Shown here: positions 45,868 to 56,056 of the stretch, piece by piece
Position numbering within the stretch: the first letter of the stretch is position 1
How the letters are laid out: each line of letters starts with the position of its first letter
Source of the DNA: Enterovibrio gelatinilyticus
GTDB taxonomy: Bacteria; Pseudomonadota; Gammaproteobacteria; Enterobacterales; Vibrionaceae
Direction of reading: 5' to 3'
Assembly: GCF_028683095.1 (NCBI RefSeq)
Contig: NZ_JAJUBC010000026.1
Coordinates: forward strand, 1-64,000
DNA: 64,000 bases
The notes under the pieces: generated by a model
What the model saw: only the letters and a program-made list of their open reading frames with translations
Database searches by the model: none
What the model was told of the DNA's origin: nothing
Translations under genes and position numbers: made by a program

Positions 45868-46176
45868 TTACTCTTCTTGAATGGGATATGCTGGCATGTA
45901 CACGTCTTGTAAGCGCATTCCCCGCATTGTGGCATAGCCCTGATAGCAATCGATGCCATTCACAGAAAACTCAAAATAATAGCGAGTTTGTATGTTAAGC
46001 GGGCCCTTTGGCCAGCCAAAACGATGGCTTCCTCGGGCAATGGAGATCAGCTGCACCTCTATTTGCTGGCACCGACGCTGAATAAATTGTTTTGCCAACT
46101 CACTTTGACGGCGCTGCTGCCAGAATAAACTGGCAGCAATAGCAATCACAATTATCCAGATTAAATCTGCGATCAT
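45868..46176 (-). CDS. DUF3301 family membrane-anchored protein
   Basis: 102 aa with one N-terminal transmembrane helix (I-W-I-I-V-I-A-I-A-A-S-L-F-W) and a C-terminal region typical of DUF3301 (Q-R-R-C-Q-Q-I-E-V-Q-L-I-S-I-A-R, then R-Y-Y-F-E-F-S-V-N-G). The function is unknown. The ATG overlaps the stop codon of the DUF3549 gene (ATGA), so the two are translationally coupled. Confidence 0.88.
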   Translation of the reverse strand: MIADLIWIIVIAIAASLFWQQRRQSELAKQFIQRRCQQIEVQLISIARGSHRFGWPKGPLNIQTRYYFEFSVNGIDCYQGYATMRGMRLQDVYMPAYPIQEE

Positions 46177-47216
46177 GAAGAAGCCTTAACACGTTGCTGT
46201 AACTGCTGAACTGCGCTCATTAGTGCCTCTGATGCGCTGCCATGAAGCAAAGACAACACGTGCGGACGAAGCGTTGGGATCATCACCAGATCAGCGACCA
46301 TTTGTTGGAAGAAAGCTTGGTCGTCTTGCTCGGCAACGGCGATAAGAAAAACGTCTAAAAGAAGTTCATCAGTGAGTGATTGCCAGCAGCGACCCGCTAT
46401 CGCAATCAACATTTCGCGGTGTCTAAGAGCCGGAATCGCTAATAACTTCTCAAGCAGTGCGCGTCTTGTTTCAGCTGGTGCGCCAGCTAAGGCTCGAACG
46501 TGAGCCGCCAGTAAAAACAGATCGGCTTCTTCTGCGTCCAACATTTCATTGATGCGCTCTTCGATTCGCGACGCTAGAGCGTTCGGGATCTCACAGTGTT
46601 CTAAACACCCCAGCAATGCGTATTTGGGCGTGGTCGGCATGCTGCTAATGGCTTTGCGAATTCTCGTTGCATTGTTATGGCGATCCATTCTTGCACAAAG
46701 ATCGGCTAGACCTTGTAGGCCAACACCTTGCCATTTATCCCAACCTAGCTCGCCGGACGTGTAGTGCTGCGCATGGTCGTAATATTGACTGGCAGGTTGT
46801 TGCAACCGATCAGTCAGAAATGCATGGAACATGGCTTTTTTGTCATCTTGTGGCTTAAACGTGTATGGATTAGCCGCCAGTTTTTCTTGCTCTTCTTCGG
46901 TAGGATTTTGGTCGAGACGCGACCCCATCGCTGAAGCAACGTATTGGATGAAATCACCAAGTGCCGCTTGCTTAAGCAGCCCTCGCTCATCGAGTGGCAT
47001 CTTCAAAAACCAAACCCAAGGGGCTTGATTAGGTTGCCAGAAGGCGATGCCCATTTGCGCGTGTTGTTGGGCGGGGTAGGGATAAGCCACTCGGTTTTCT
47101 TCGATGGCGATAAAATCCTTTTTGCTAATTTCAGCGACACGTCGGCTTAGATCGAAAGCGACAAATTCACAATTCGCCTGAGTAAAAATGGTGTGGAGAG
47201 AAAGCGTATTTTCCAT
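46173..47216 (-). CDS. DUF3549 family protein
   Basis: 347 aa from the ATG at 47216. The frame is open another 50 codons upstream but the extra part does not look coding. Soluble, no signal peptide; the C-terminal half is a helical repeat-like region (A-L-L-G-C-L-E-H-C, R-R-A-L-L-E-K-L-L-A-I-P-A-L-R-H-R). This corresponds to DUF3549, found in Vibrio and Shewanella relatives beside DUF3301. No function is known. It is divergent from yqcC. Confidence 0.85.
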   Translation of the reverse strand: MENTLSLHTIFTQANCEFVAFDLSRRVAEISKKDFIAIEENRVAYPYPAQQHAQMGIAFWQPNQAPWVWFLKMPLDERGLLKQAALGDFIQYVASAMGSRLDQNPTEEEQEKLAANPYTFKPQDDKKAMFHAFLTDRLQQPASQYYDHAQHYTSGELGWDKWQGVGLQGLADLCARMDRHNNATRIRKAISSMPTTPKYALLGCLEHCEIPNALASRIEERINEMLDAEEADLFLLAAHVRALAGAPAETRRALLEKLLAIPALRHREMLIAIAGRCWQSLTDELLLDVFLIAVAEQDDQAFFQQMVADLVMIPTLRPHVLSLLHGSASEALMSAVQQLQQRVKASS

Positions 47217-47395
47217 GATAACTTCTAAATTTACTTGCCGTCGTTGGCGGAGAGCGAAAGGCGAACAGTATACCAACCATCCCAATGAAACGGGGCTGGA
47301 AAGGTAACAGGCATTTTCACTGCGTGTTATGAATAATGATATGCTAGCGCCATATTGAAATTTCAACCCATGCAGCTAAAGAAGAGAACAATTCT

Positions 47396-47722
47396 ATGAG
47401 CAAACACCAAGAAGTTGGGGAGCTACTCGCACAGTTGCAGCAAGCGCTTGAGCACCATGGGCATTGGCAAGAAACGTCGCCTTCACCTGAAGCTTTAGGG
47501 AGCAAAGAACCTTTTGCTATTGATACCCTGACATGTACGGAATGGTTGCAATGGATCTTCATCCCAAAAATGTGGTTCCTAACGGCGCATATGCACCCGC
47601 TTCCGGTTTCGTTTTCCATTTCGCCTTATGTGGAAGAGGCGCTTCAAGGTGTTAAAGGGCACGCTGACATTACGCGAGTATCTCAAGACATTGATACCCT
47701 TTTTCAAACTCCTTCTCAGTGA
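47396..47722 (+). CDS. yqcC: YqcC family protein
   Basis: 108 aa, close to E. coli YqcC (109 aa): H-W-Q-E, P-F-A-I-D-T-L, E-W-L-Q-W-I-F-I-P-K-M and L-P-x-S-F-S-I-S-P-Y are conserved. The function is unknown. It is followed 12 bp later by truC, the same order as in enterics. Confidence 0.93.
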   Translation: MSKHQEVGELLAQLQQALEHHGHWQETSPSPEALGSKEPFAIDTLTCTEWLQWIFIPKMWFLTAHMHPLPVSFSISPYVEEALQGVKGHADITRVSQDIDTLFQTPSQ

Positions 47723-47734
47723 TACCTAAGTAAG

Positions 47735-48466
47735 ATGCAAACCGAATTAGAAATACTATATCGTGATGAATGGCTGATTGCCGTTAATAAGCCGTCTGGC
47801 ATGCTGGTACATCGTTCTTGGTTAGACAAGGGAGAAACCCGTTTTGTGATGCAAACGCTGCGTGACCAAATTGGGCAGCATGTGTATCCATTGCATCGTT
47901 TGGATCGTCCAACGTCCGGTGTTTTGCTGTTTGCTTTGTCTTCTGAGATGGCATCACAAATGATGCCTAAATTTGCAGGGCGAGACATTCACAAAACCTA
48001 TCATGCGATTGTAAGAGGGTGGATCAAGGAAGGTGCGACGCTCGATTATCCCTTAAAGGAAGAACTGGATAAAATTGCTGACAAGAAAGCCACCAAAGAG
48101 CCTGAAGCCAAAGAAGCCATTACGGAATATGAACCGCTCGCGTATGCGGAGTTACCGATCCCGATGGGACGTTATCAAAGTTGTCGATACACGTTGGTGG
48201 AGATGAAACCGCATACGGGTAGAAAGCACCAATTGCGTCGGCATATGCACCATCTGAGCCACCATATTGTTGGGGATGTGAATCATGGTGATGGTAGACA
48301 TAACCGATTATTCCGTGACGAATTTGAGTGTCATCAACTCCTTCTTCATGCATCACGCACGCAGTTTTCTCATCCTGTCACGGGAGAGGCGATCTTGATA
48401 GAAGCACAGGTCGATGCGGTTTGGCGACGAGTATTGGAAGGGCTGGGTTGGGACAGAGAGCTCTAA
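47735..48466 (+). CDS. truC: tRNA pseudouridine(65) synthase TruC
   Basis: TruC isomerises U65 of tRNA to pseudouridine. 243 aa, RluA-type fold without an S4 domain. The catalytic aspartate is in H-R-L-D-R-P-T-S-G-V-L-L-F. Other family strings: K-P-S-G-M-L-V-H-R-S and G-R-K-H-Q-L-R-R-H-M. Forms an operon with yqcC and ends at a strong terminator. Confidence 0.94.
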   Translation: MQTELEILYRDEWLIAVNKPSGMLVHRSWLDKGETRFVMQTLRDQIGQHVYPLHRLDRPTSGVLLFALSSEMASQMMPKFAGRDIHKTYHAIVRGWIKEGATLDYPLKEELDKIADKKATKEPEAKEAITEYEPLAYAELPIPMGRYQSCRYTLVEMKPHTGRKHQLRRHMHHLSHHIVGDVNHGDGRHNRLFRDEFECHQLLLHASRTQFSHPVTGEAILIEAQVDAVWRRVLEGLGWDREL

Positions 48467-48474
48467 GAGCATAA

Positions 48475-48508
48475 AGCAGGACCTAGGATCCTAGGTCCTT
48501 TATTTTTA
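48475..48508 (+). terminator. truC terminator
   Basis: GGACCTAG-GATC-CTAGGTCC (48479-48498) followed by TTTATTTTT. It lies between convergent truC and yaeH. Confidence 0.88.
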
Positions 48509-48883
48509 TAACTTTTCTAGATCTGATTCGATCTCAGCGATCTTGCTGGCAACGACTTTCTCTAAGTGACGAAGATCTCGCAGGATTTTTTTCTTGGTAT
48601 CCTGTTCGCCTTGCTCTTTTCTTACGATTTTATCGAGTTCATCAACAACGAGAGAAAGGCTACGGTTAATTTCTGTGACTTCGCGGAAGCGGCCACTTCC
48701 ACTGTCGACCACGACGTTTTTACGTTGACGTGGGTATTTGAATTTCACACTTTTGGCGAACAGTTCGCCTTTTGCTTTGTGAAAGTAAATCTTCAGTGTG
48801 TCAGAGTTTGCCTCTTGACGAAGGGTATAGCGCTCTATGTTTTCTGGATGTTCAATACCGATATTCTGTAGATTCTGATACAT
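48506..48883 (-). CDS. yaeH: UPF0325 family protein YaeH
   Basis: 125 aa. Very close to E. coli YaeH (128 aa): R-Y-x-L-R-Q-E-A-N-x-D-x-[19 protein letters not shown] and D-L-R-H-L-E-x-V-V. The function is not known. In E. coli it sits near dapD-glnD; here it follows glnD on the same strand after 166 bp. Confidence 0.94.
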   Translation of the reverse strand: MYQNLQNIGIEHPENIERYTLRQEANSDTLKIYFHKAKGELFAKSVKFKYPRQRKNVVVDSGSGRFREVTEINRSLSLVVDELDKIVRKEQGEQDTKKKILRDLRHLEKVVASKIAEIESDLEKL

Positions 48884-49049
48884 AACTGCCTCTTTGCATA
48901 CACACTGAATATGAGTTTATCTTTTCACTAGGTTCACTTTAGCAGCACCTTTAAAGCACACCCAATAGCACGACTGATCAATGTCTGAGACTTGTGGTTG
49001 AGATCGCCTAAAATGCTGAATGTGAGAGTAAATCCAGTTTCTTTCACCG

Positions 49050-51671
49050 CTAACTCGCATCATTAATCGCATCAAACAATGCTTCTCGCAATGCTTGCTG
49101 CGCGTCTTCAGTCAGTGATTGTCTCTCACCATCTGTGACAATGAAAAAGTCTTCTGCTCGTTCACCAATGGTTGTGATTTTTGCCGCCTGTAACGAGACG
49201 TTTTGACGAGCAAGTACAGCGCCAACACGCGCCAGAAGCCCCGGTGTATCAAGGGCAACGAGTTCTAGTAAGGTGCGCCTGCCAGTTCGCGTTGGTAAAA
49301 ACGTGACTTGGGTTTTTACATTGAAAGCCATGAGCTTTCGTGGTGCGCGACGCACTGGGATCGTAATGGCACCGTCTTGCATTAATGCGTTTGTGACGCC
49401 CTCACGGATTTTTTCATGCCGATCCAAGGAAATTGCATCGTTGTTGGCATCAAGTACCATAAAGGTATCTAGCGCAAAACCATCTTTACTGGTCATGATT
49501 TGTGCGTCTTGAACACTGAGGTTTTTCTTGTCCAAGGAAGCAACAACGCGGGCAAACAGGCTTGCCTTGTCTTGGCTGTAGACAAATATTTCTGTTCCAC
49601 CACGGGTCGCATTCTTGCTAACTAGTACCAAAGGTTCATCGGTACTGTGATTCAATATGTGCTCGCTATGCCATGCGATTTGTTTGTGTGTGTGGCGCAA
49701 GAAATAATCCGCTTTGAATCGCTGCCAAAGCAGTTCAATGTCACGTGGAGTATGACCATGTTTACGTAGCAACGCTGAAGCAAGGTGTTGATTGTGGCGA
49801 ATACGTTCACGCATATCCGGTGGGTTTTCAAGTCCACGACGAAGCGCTTTTTGCGTTGAGTAGTATAACTCTGCAAGCAGTGTGCGTTTCCAACTGTTCC
49901 ACAATTCTGGGTTGGTGGCGTTGATGTCGGCGACGGTTAAGCAGATGAGGTAATCGAGTCGCTCTTCGTCTCGTACCTTCTGTGCAAATTCAGTAATAAC
50001 TTCTGGATCGTAGATGTCGCGACGTTGTGCGGTGACTGACATAAGCAGGTGATTGCCGACTAACCAGCTGACCAAGTTGGCCTCTGGACGCGAAAAATCA
50101 TGCTCAATACAAAATGCGTAGGCCTCTTCGGCCCCAATGACAGAATGATCACCACCGCGTCCCTTACCAATATCGTGGAACATTGCGGCGAGCAGAAGGA
50201 GTTCTGGCTTGGCGAGGCGAGGGTAAACATCACAACAAATCGGGTGCTTATCGCGATTCTCTTCTTGAGAGTAGCTGTTGATGTGTTTTAAGAGGCGTAT
50301 GGTGTGCTCATCAACCGTATATGCGTGGAAAAGATCAAACTGCATTTGACCAACAATTTGACTCCATTGCGGCAAATAGGCTGATAACACACCGTGCTTG
50401 TGCATGAGCGAAAAGGCTTTGTGCAGTGCATTGGGGTGGCGCGTCAGGTCAATGAACTTTTCTTTGGCTTCGGGAATATCACACAAAAAGCGATTAAGGC
50501 GACGACGCGCTGTACGTAATTGACGAAGCGTGGGGGCTGAGATGGACTCTATCGATTTGTCGTTGGCAATGTGCAAAAACATATCAATGATGGTTTCAGG
50601 CCTTGCTTGGAAGAGGGCTGGCTTACGCGCTTCAATCTGTCTGCCTCGTCGCTGAAAGTCATCACTGAGTACTTCTATTTTTTTGCTGTTAGGTTCATCC
50701 TGTATGGCGATTTCGAACAAACGGATGAGCATTTTGTTTAGTTCCGAGACGCGCCCAAGCGTTCGGTAGAAATCTTTCATCATTAGCTCAATGCCACGAT
50801 TACCATCACCTTTATAACTGAGAGTTTCCGCGACAGAGGGTTGGTGTGAAAACGTTAGGCGATTGTCGTAACGGCGAAGCTCAAGGTGCAGAGCAAATCG
50901 AATGCGCCACAGCATGGTTTGGCATTCATCCAGTTCGCGAAATTCAGCGTCCGTTAAGAAACCATATTTGCTCATCTCGCGCAGGCTTGTCGCGCCAAAG
51001 TGACGGCGAGCTATCCAACTGAGTGTATGGATGTCGCGAAGTCCACCAGGACTTGATTTAATATCGGGTTCTAAGTTGTAAGCGGTATCGTGATAACGAG
51101 CGTGACGCTCTTTCTGCTCTTTGACTTTTGCATCAAAAAACTTGGCGCTTGGCCAAAATTGCTCAGAATGTATTTGCGTTTTTAGCTCATGATAAATACG
51201 TTCGCCACCGCACAACAGCCGCGCTTCTTGTAAGTTAGTGGCAACTGTCAGGTCGTCTAAACCTACGTCGATGCATTCTTTCAGTGTTCGCACAGCATGC
51301 CCCACTTCGAGCTTGAGATCCCAAAGTAAAGTGACAAATTCACTGATGCGCCTCTGATAATCTTTATCAATACCCCCTTCACTGAGTATCAATAAATCAA
51401 TGTCTGATAGCGGGTGCAGTTCCCTGCGACCGTATCCACCTACGGCGACAAGCGCAAGGTTAGGATGTCGATGAAAGTTGAAGTGTTGCCACAGCCGAGC
51501 GAGGAGGTCGTCAAAATAATCTGAGCGTTGATAGACCAGATCATTCACCGATACGTTGTTCAAAAACGCGGTTTTTTGGCTTTCACCAAAAAGCACCAGC
51601 TGGTTTTTAAGTTCAACTAGGTTGAGTTGCTCATCAGTAAGCTCGTTTGGGGCGCACAAAACGTCGTTCAT
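49050..51671 (-). CDS. glnD: Bifunctional uridylyltransferase/uridylyl-removing enzyme GlnD
   Basis: GlnD senses glutamine and adds or removes UMP on the PII proteins, setting nitrogen status. 873 aa (E. coli 890). Nucleotidyltransferase motif G-G-Y-G-R-R-E-L-H-P-L-S-D-I-D-L-L at about 79-95. The HD hydrolase signature F-H-D-I-G-K-G-R-G-G-D-H-S is in the middle. Two ACT domains at the C-terminus sense glutamine (I-F-V-Y-S-Q-D, then L-E-L-V-A-L-D-T-P-G-L-L-A-R-V-G). It lies downstream of map with a terminator between. Confidence 0.96.
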   Translation of the reverse strand: MNDVLCAPNELTDEQLNLVELKNQLVLFGESQKTAFLNNVSVNDLVYQRSDYFDDLLARLWQHFNFHRHPNLALVAVGGYGRRELHPLSDIDLLILSEGGIDKDYQRRISEFVTLLWDLKLEVGHAVRTLKECIDVGLDDLTVATNLQEARLLCGGERIYHELKTQIHSEQFWPSAKFFDAKVKEQKERHARYHDTAYNLEPDIKSSPGGLRDIHTLSWIARRHFGATSLREMSKYGFLTDAEFRELDECQTMLWRIRFALHLELRRYDNRLTFSHQPSVAETLSYKGDGNRGIELMMKDFYRTLGRVSELNKMLIRLFEIAIQDEPNSKKIEVLSDDFQRRGRQIEARKPALFQARPETIIDMFLHIANDKSIESISAPTLRQLRTARRRLNRFLCDIPEAKEKFIDLTRHPNALHKAFSLMHKHGVLSAYLPQWSQIVGQMQFDLFHAYTVDEHTIRLLKHINSYSQEENRDKHPICCDVYPRLAKPELLLLAAMFHDIGKGRGGDHSVIGAEEAYAFCIEHDFSRPEANLVSWLVGNHLLMSVTAQRRDIYDPEVITEFAQKVRDEERLDYLICLTVADINATNPELWNSWKRTLLAELYYSTQKALRRGLENPPDMRERIRHNQHLASALLRKHGHTPRDIELLWQRFKADYFLRHTHKQIAWHSEHILNHSTDEPLVLVSKNATRGGTEIFVYSQDKASLFARVVASLDKKNLSVQDAQIMTSKDGFALDTFMVLDANNDAISLDRHEKIREGVTNALMQDGAITIPVRRAPRKLMAFNVKTQVTFLPTRTGRRTLLELVALDTPGLLARVGAVLARQNVSLQAAKITTIGERAEDFFIVTDGERQSLTEDAQQALREALFDAINDAS

Positions 51672-51694
51672 TTTCTTCCTTGAATCTTGCCAAA

Positions 51695-51727
51695 ATAAAA
51701 AGTCGGCACGAAGGCCGACTTTTTTAA
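51695..51727 (-). terminator. map terminator
   Basis: On the minus strand AGTCGGC-CTTCGT-GCCGACT is followed by TTTTTATTTT. It lies between map and glnD and is symmetric enough to work on both strands. Confidence 0.85.
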
Positions 51728-51730
51728 AAT

Positions 51731-52528
51731 TTACGCATTATTTAGTATTCGAGGCAGCTTTTCATCGCTGCGCAGAGTCAAGATTTCACATCCAGTCTCT
51801 GTCACTAAAATGGTGTGCTCCCATTGTGCCGATTTTTTCTTATCAGCGGTGTAAACCGTCCAGCCATCATTGTCGTCCAATTCAGTGTTGAATTTTCCGG
51901 CGTTAATCATAGGCTCGATGGTGAAACACATACCTGCTTTGATTTGTGTGCGGTCACTGTTTTTGTAGTGCACCACTTGCGGCTCTTCATGAAACTCTGC
52001 GCCAATGCCATGGCCACAGTAATCTTTCACGATTGAGTATCGCTTCGGGCGATTTTTGATGAATTTTTGGATCTCTGTACCCAGATCACCAATACGAGCA
52101 CCTGGTTTTACTTTTTTAAGCGCTTGGTAAAGGCTTTCCTGAGCGACATGACAAAGTGCTTTGTCTTCGGCAGAAACGTCACCAACAAGGAACATTTTTG
52201 ACGTGTCACCATGGTAACCATCTTTGATCACTGTGATATCAATATTGATGATGTCGCCATCTTTCAGTACATCGCCTTCGCTTGGAATGCCGTGACAAAC
52301 AACGTGATTGATTGACGTACAAATTGACTTAGGAAAGCCGTGATAATTGAGCGGCGCAGGGATCGCGCTTTGCGTTTCAGTGATGTATTTGTGGCAAATG
52401 TCATCCAACTCTTTCGTTGAAACGCCGACTTGTACATGCGGCTCGATCATCTCTAGCACGTCAGCAGCAAGGCGACCAGCCTCGCGCATTTTTTCGATTT
52501 CTTCAGCTGATTTTATCGTGGCGCTCAT
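51731..52528 (-). CDS. map: Type I methionine aminopeptidase
   Basis: Removes the initiator methionine from nascent proteins; essential in bacteria. 265 aa (E. coli 264). H79 in V-V-C-H-G-I-P is the substrate-contacting histidine. The metal ligands lie in I-N-I-D-I-T-V, G-D-T-S-K-M-F, G-H-G-I-G-A-E-F-H-E-E-P, T-I-E-P-M-I, and the final E in Q-W-E-H-T-I. It is divergent from rpsB, as in most gammaproteobacteria. Confidence 0.97.
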   Translation of the reverse strand: MSATIKSAEEIEKMREAGRLAADVLEMIEPHVQVGVSTKELDDICHKYITETQSAIPAPLNYHGFPKSICTSINHVVCHGIPSEGDVLKDGDIINIDITVIKDGYHGDTSKMFLVGDVSAEDKALCHVAQESLYQALKKVKPGARIGDLGTEIQKFIKNRPKRYSIVKDYCGHGIGAEFHEEPQVVHYKNSDRTQIKAGMCFTIEPMINAGKFNTELDDNDGWTVYTADKKKSAQWEHTILVTETGCEILTLRSDEKLPRILNNA

Positions 52529-52780
52529 TGCTTTCTCTCAGTTGGCTCCCTTCTAAAACACGAGGGAGGAATGGAATGCTATCGCTACATATTATCAATC
52601 GCATCGCCTTGTGGAAACCTTACTCTCAAGCAGAGGTGCTTTTTTATGCTGGATTATAGGGTGCTTTTCATGGTATAAAGCGCGCCGAAATACGCCATCT
52701 TGGTTAATCTGAATTTCAGGTTCTATGCTGGTGGTTTCACTAAATACAATTTAACTAACTCACACACATATCGACACATG
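52529..52780. other. Non-coding map-rpsB divergent promoter region
   Basis: About 250 bp between map and the rpsB leader. It must hold promoters for both. A GC-poor stretch (52701-52760) precedes the leader. I see no ORF or further structured element. Confidence 0.5.
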
Positions 52781-52847
52781 CTCCGGGGTGCCCTTTACGG
52801 GTCGGATGTATGGGATATGTGGAGGCCTAACCCCGAGAGGAATTATA
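52781..52847 (+). promoter_or_regulatory. rpsB leader (S2 autoregulatory RNA, t44-like)
   Basis: CGGGGT (52784-52789) pairs with ACCCCG (52830-52835) and encloses a small hairpin CCC-TTTAC-GGG (52791-52801). The pieces GGGGTGCCCTTTACGG and GTGGAGGCCTAACCCC resemble the conserved leader before rpsB in enterics, through which S2 represses rpsB-tsf. It ends at the ribosome-binding site GAGAGGA. Confidence 0.75.
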
Positions 52848-53576
52848 ATGGCTACTGTTTCAATGCGCGACATGCTTAAAGCTGGTGTTCACTTTGGTCA
52901 CCAAACCCGTTACTGGAACCCTAAGATGAAGCCATTCATCTTTGGTGCACGTAACAAGGTTCATATCATTAACCTAGAAAAAACTGTACCAATGTTCAAC
53001 AAAGTACTTGGCGAACTGACTAAAGTTGGTGAGCGTAAAGGTAAAGTACTTTTCGTTGGTACTAAGCGTGCCGCTAGCGAATCTGTTAAAGCAGCAGCTG
53101 AAAGCTGTGATCAGTACTACGTGAACAACCGTTGGTTGGGCGGTATGCTGACTAACTGGAAAACTGTTCGCCAGTCAATCAAACGTCTTAAAGAGCTAGA
53201 AGTACAATCTACTGATGGTACTTTCGAGAAGCTGACTAAGAAAGAAGCTCTGATGCGCACCCGTGAGATGGAAAAACTTGAAAAATCTCTGGGCGGTATC
53301 AAGAACATGGCTGGTCTTCCAGACGCTCTGTTCGTAATCGATGCTGATCACGAGCACATTGCTATTAAAGAAGCAAACAACCTGGGTATTCCAGTGTACG
53401 CGGTAGTTGATACCAACTCTGACCCAGATGGCGTTGATTTCGTTATCCCAGGTAACGACGATGCAATCCGCGCAGTTCAACTGTACCTGAACGCTGCTGC
53501 ACAGTCTTACACTGAAGGCCGTAGCCAGGACATCGTAGCTCAAGCTGAAGACGAGCTAGTTGAAGTCGCTGAGTAA
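52848..53576 (+). CDS. rpsB: 30S ribosomal protein S2
   Basis: Small-subunit protein needed for S1 binding. 242 aa from the ATG at 52848 (GAGAGGA upstream); the 20 in-frame codons before it belong to the structured leader. Start [19 protein letters not shown] and R-Y-W-N-P-K-M are typical. First gene of the rpsB-tsf pair; strong codon bias. Confidence 0.98.
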   Translation: MATVSMRDMLKAGVHFGHQTRYWNPKMKPFIFGARNKVHIINLEKTVPMFNKVLGELTKVGERKGKVLFVGTKRAASESVKAAAESCDQYYVNNRWLGGMLTNWKTVRQSIKRLKELEVQSTDGTFEKLTKKEALMRTREMEKLEKSLGGIKNMAGLPDALFVIDADHEHIAIKEANNLGIPVYAVVDTNSDPDGVDFVIPGNDDAIRAVQLYLNAAAQSYTEGRSQDIVAQAEDELVEVAE

Positions 53577-53647
53577 TACAATTGCTCCTTGTGAGCGTTC
53601 TTAGCCATCAGGCTGTCATGAACGGCACTGTAAGCTAAGTAGGTTAG

Positions 53648-53676
53648 CAGGGGCCCATATTAGGCCCCTGATTTTT
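53648..53676 (+). terminator. Hairpin between rpsB and tsf (attenuator-like)
   Basis: CAGGGGCC (53648-53655) pairs with GGCCCCTG (53663-53670), followed by ATTTTT. A partial terminator here would lower tsf relative to rpsB, as in E. coli. Confidence 0.75.
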
Positions 53677-53706
53677 ACCCAAAAGTTTCGAATCGAGGAA
53701 TGAACA

Positions 53707-54552
53707 ATGGCAACTGTTACCGCTGCCCTGGTTAAAGAACTGCGTGAGCGTACTGGCGCAGGTATGATGGAATGTAAAAAGGCGCTTGTAGAAGCAAACG
53801 CTGACATCGAACTAGCAATCGAAAACATGCGCAAAAGTGGCGCTGCGAAAGCTGCTAAGAAAGCAGGTAACATCGCAGCCGAAGGCGCTATCATCATCAA
53901 AGATGCTGATGGTGTTGCAGTATTGGTTGAAGTTAACTGCCAAACTGACTTCGTTGCTAAAGATGGTAACTTCTCTGCATTCGCTAACGAAGTTGCTGAA
54001 GCAGCCCTAGCGTCTAAAGCGACTGTTGAAGAACTGCAAGCGCAATTCGAAGAAGCACGTATCGCTCTAGTGACTAAGATCGGTGAGAACATCTCTATCC
54101 GTCGTGTTCAATACGTTCAAGGCGCATCTATTGCTTCTTACCGTCACGGCGAGCGCATTGGTGTTGTTGTTGCTGGTGAAGGCGACGCAGAAGTTCTTAA
54201 GCACGTAGCTATGCACGTTGCTGCTTCTAAGCCAGAATTCGTTACTCCAGAAGACGTACCAGCTGACGTTGTTGCTAAAGAGCAACAAATCCAAGTTGAA
54301 ATCGCGATGAACGAAGGCAAGCCTCAAGAAATCGCTGAGAAAATGGTTGTTGGCCGCATGAAGAAATTCACCGGCGAAGTTTCTCTAACTGGTCAACCAT
54401 TCATCATGGAACCTAAGAAATCTGTTGGCGAATTCTTGAAAGAGAAAGGCGCGTCAGTTTCTAGCTTTGTTCGCCTAGAAGTAGGTGAAGGTATCGAAAA
54501 AGCTTCTGGCATGAGCTTCGCTGAAGAAGTTGCTGCTGCTCAGAAAGGTTAA
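53707..54552 (+). CDS. tsf: Translation elongation factor Ts
   Basis: EF-Ts exchanges GDP for GTP on EF-Tu. 281 aa (E. coli 283). The N-terminal UBA-like domain has [16 protein letters not shown]. The core has the EF-Tu contact string V-x-C-Q-T-D-F-V-A, and the C-terminal part V-S-L-T-G-Q-P-F. Follows rpsB after a hairpin and ends at a terminator. Confidence 0.98.
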   Translation: MATVTAALVKELRERTGAGMMECKKALVEANADIELAIENMRKSGAAKAAKKAGNIAAEGAIIIKDADGVAVLVEVNCQTDFVAKDGNFSAFANEVAEAALASKATVEELQAQFEEARIALVTKIGENISIRRVQYVQGASIASYRHGERIGVVVAGEGDAEVLKHVAMHVAASKPEFVTPEDVPADVVAKEQQIQVEIAMNEGKPQEIAEKMVVGRMKKFTGEVSLTGQPFIMEPKKSVGEFLKEKGASVSSFVRLEVGEGIEKASGMSFAEEVAAAQKG

Positions 54553-54570
54553 TCCTTTCTAGAGAACCCA

Positions 54571-54599
54571 AAAGACCGCAGAATCCTGCGGTCTTTTTA
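54571..54599 (+). terminator. tsf terminator
   Basis: GACCGCAG-AATC-CTGCGGTC (54574-54593) followed by five T. Confidence 0.92.
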
Positions 54600-54639
54600 C
54601 AATCCCATCCGTATAAGTAAGTGCCTAAAGGTCGTGAGC

Positions 54640-55368
54640 ATGACTACAAACCCAAAACCAGCTTATCAACGAATTTTGCTTAAATTGAGCGGCGAAGCGC
54701 TGCAAGGAAAAGAAGGCTTCGGTATTGACCCAGCCGTTCTGGACCGCATGGCGCAAGAAATTAAAGAACTTGTTGAGCTTGGCGTACAAGTTGGCTTGGT
54801 TATCGGCGGTGGTAACCTATTCCGTGGTGCAGGTCTTGCAGAAGCGGGTATGAACAGGGTTGTGGGCGACCACATGGGTATGCTAGCAACCGTGATGAAC
54901 GGTCTGGCAATGCGTGATGCGTTGCACCGTGCCTATGTGAACGCGCGGGTAATGTCTGCAATCCCTTTGCAGGGCGTGTGTGACAGCTACAACTGGGCTG
55001 AAGCCATTAGCCAGCTTCGCAATGGTCGCGTGGTGATTTTCTCTGCAGGTACCGGTAACCCATTCTTCACCACTGACTCAGCTGCGTGTTTACGCGGTAT
55101 TGAAATCGAGTCAGACATCGTGATTAAAGCTACAAAGGTTGATGGTGTGTTCACTGATGACCCAGCGAAAAACCCTGATGCGGAGCTTTACAGCCACCTG
55201 ACTTACCAAGACGTGCTGGAAAAAGAACTGAAAGTGATGGACTTAGCTGCCTTTACTTTGGCACGTGATCACAAGATGCCGATGCGTGTATTTAACATGA
55301 ATAAGCCAGGTGCTTTGCGCCGAGTTGTGATGGGTGAGCAAGAAGGCACACTAATTAATAACGGTTAA
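54640..55368 (+). CDS. pyrH: UMP kinase
   Basis: Phosphorylates UMP to UDP; hexameric bacterial enzyme activated by GTP and inhibited by UTP. 242 aa from the ATG at 54640, chosen because AAAGG is eight bases upstream (a GTG at 54634 is too close). Amino-acid-kinase fold: [32 protein letters not shown] and K-A-T-K-V-D-G-V. Confidence 0.97.
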   Translation: MTTNPKPAYQRILLKLSGEALQGKEGFGIDPAVLDRMAQEIKELVELGVQVGLVIGGGNLFRGAGLAEAGMNRVVGDHMGMLATVMNGLAMRDALHRAYVNARVMSAIPLQGVCDSYNWAEAISQLRNGRVVIFSAGTGNPFFTTDSAACLRGIEIESDIVIKATKVDGVFTDDPAKNPDAELYSHLTYQDVLEKELKVMDLAAFTLARDHKMPMRVFNMNKPGALRRVVMGEQEGTLINNG

Positions 55369-55423
55369 TCTAATTTAATGGCATAATCCGTGAATTAGAA
55401 AAAGAATTTTCAAGGATACTCTC

Positions 55424-55981
55424 GTGATCAATGAAATTAACGCAGATGCGAAAGAACGCATGCAGAAAAGCGTTGAAGCGCTGAAGAATACTCTGTCTAA
55501 AATCCGTACAGGTCGTGCACACCCTGCACTTCTCGATGGTCTGTCTGTCGAATACTACGGTGCACCGACCCCTCTGAAGCAACTAGCTTCTATCGTTGCT
55601 GAAGACTCACGCACACTTGCTATCACTGTTTTCGATCGCTCAATATCGCAAGCTGTTGAAAAAGCAATCATGAGCTCAAGTTTGGGCTTGAACCCAATGT
55701 CTGCAGGTGCAGTCATTCGCGTTCCATTACCACCATTAACGGAAGAGCGTCGTCGCGACCTCGTTAAGATCGTTCGTGGTGAAGCTGAAGGCGGTCGCGT
55801 TGCAGTACGTAATATTCGTCGTGATGCGAACAGTGATTTGAAAGGTCTTCTAAAAGAGAAAGACATTTCTGAAGATGATGAGCGTCGTGGTCAAGACGAC
55901 ATTCAAAAGCTGACAGACGCAGCAGTAAAAGATATTGACGCGATTCTTGAAGCGAAAGAAAAAGAGTTGATGGAAGTCTAA
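55424..55981 (+). CDS. frr: Ribosome recycling factor
   Basis: RRF splits post-termination ribosomes together with EF-G. 185 aa, exactly the family length. GTG start with AAGGA upstream. Typical strings: [23 protein letters not shown] and [10 protein letters not shown] terminator follows, after which uppS starts. Confidence 0.97.
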   Translation: MINEINADAKERMQKSVEALKNTLSKIRTGRAHPALLDGLSVEYYGAPTPLKQLASIVAEDSRTLAITVFDRSISQAVEKAIMSSSLGLNPMSAGAVIRVPLPPLTEERRRDLVKIVRGEAEGGRVAVRNIRRDANSDLKGLLKEKDISEDDERRGQDDIQKLTDAAVKDIDAILEAKEKELMEV

Positions 55982-56008
55982 TTCCGGCTACACTCTGATT
56001 CCATTGCC

Positions 56009-56040
56009 AAAGCGCTGTGCTAGCAGTACAGCGCTTTTTA
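56009..56040 (+). terminator. frr terminator
   Basis: AGCGCTGT (56011-56018) pairs with ACAGCGCT (56028-56035), followed by a T-run. It overlaps the uppS leader. Confidence 0.8.
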
Positions 56041-56056
56041 TTTGCGAAGGATAATG

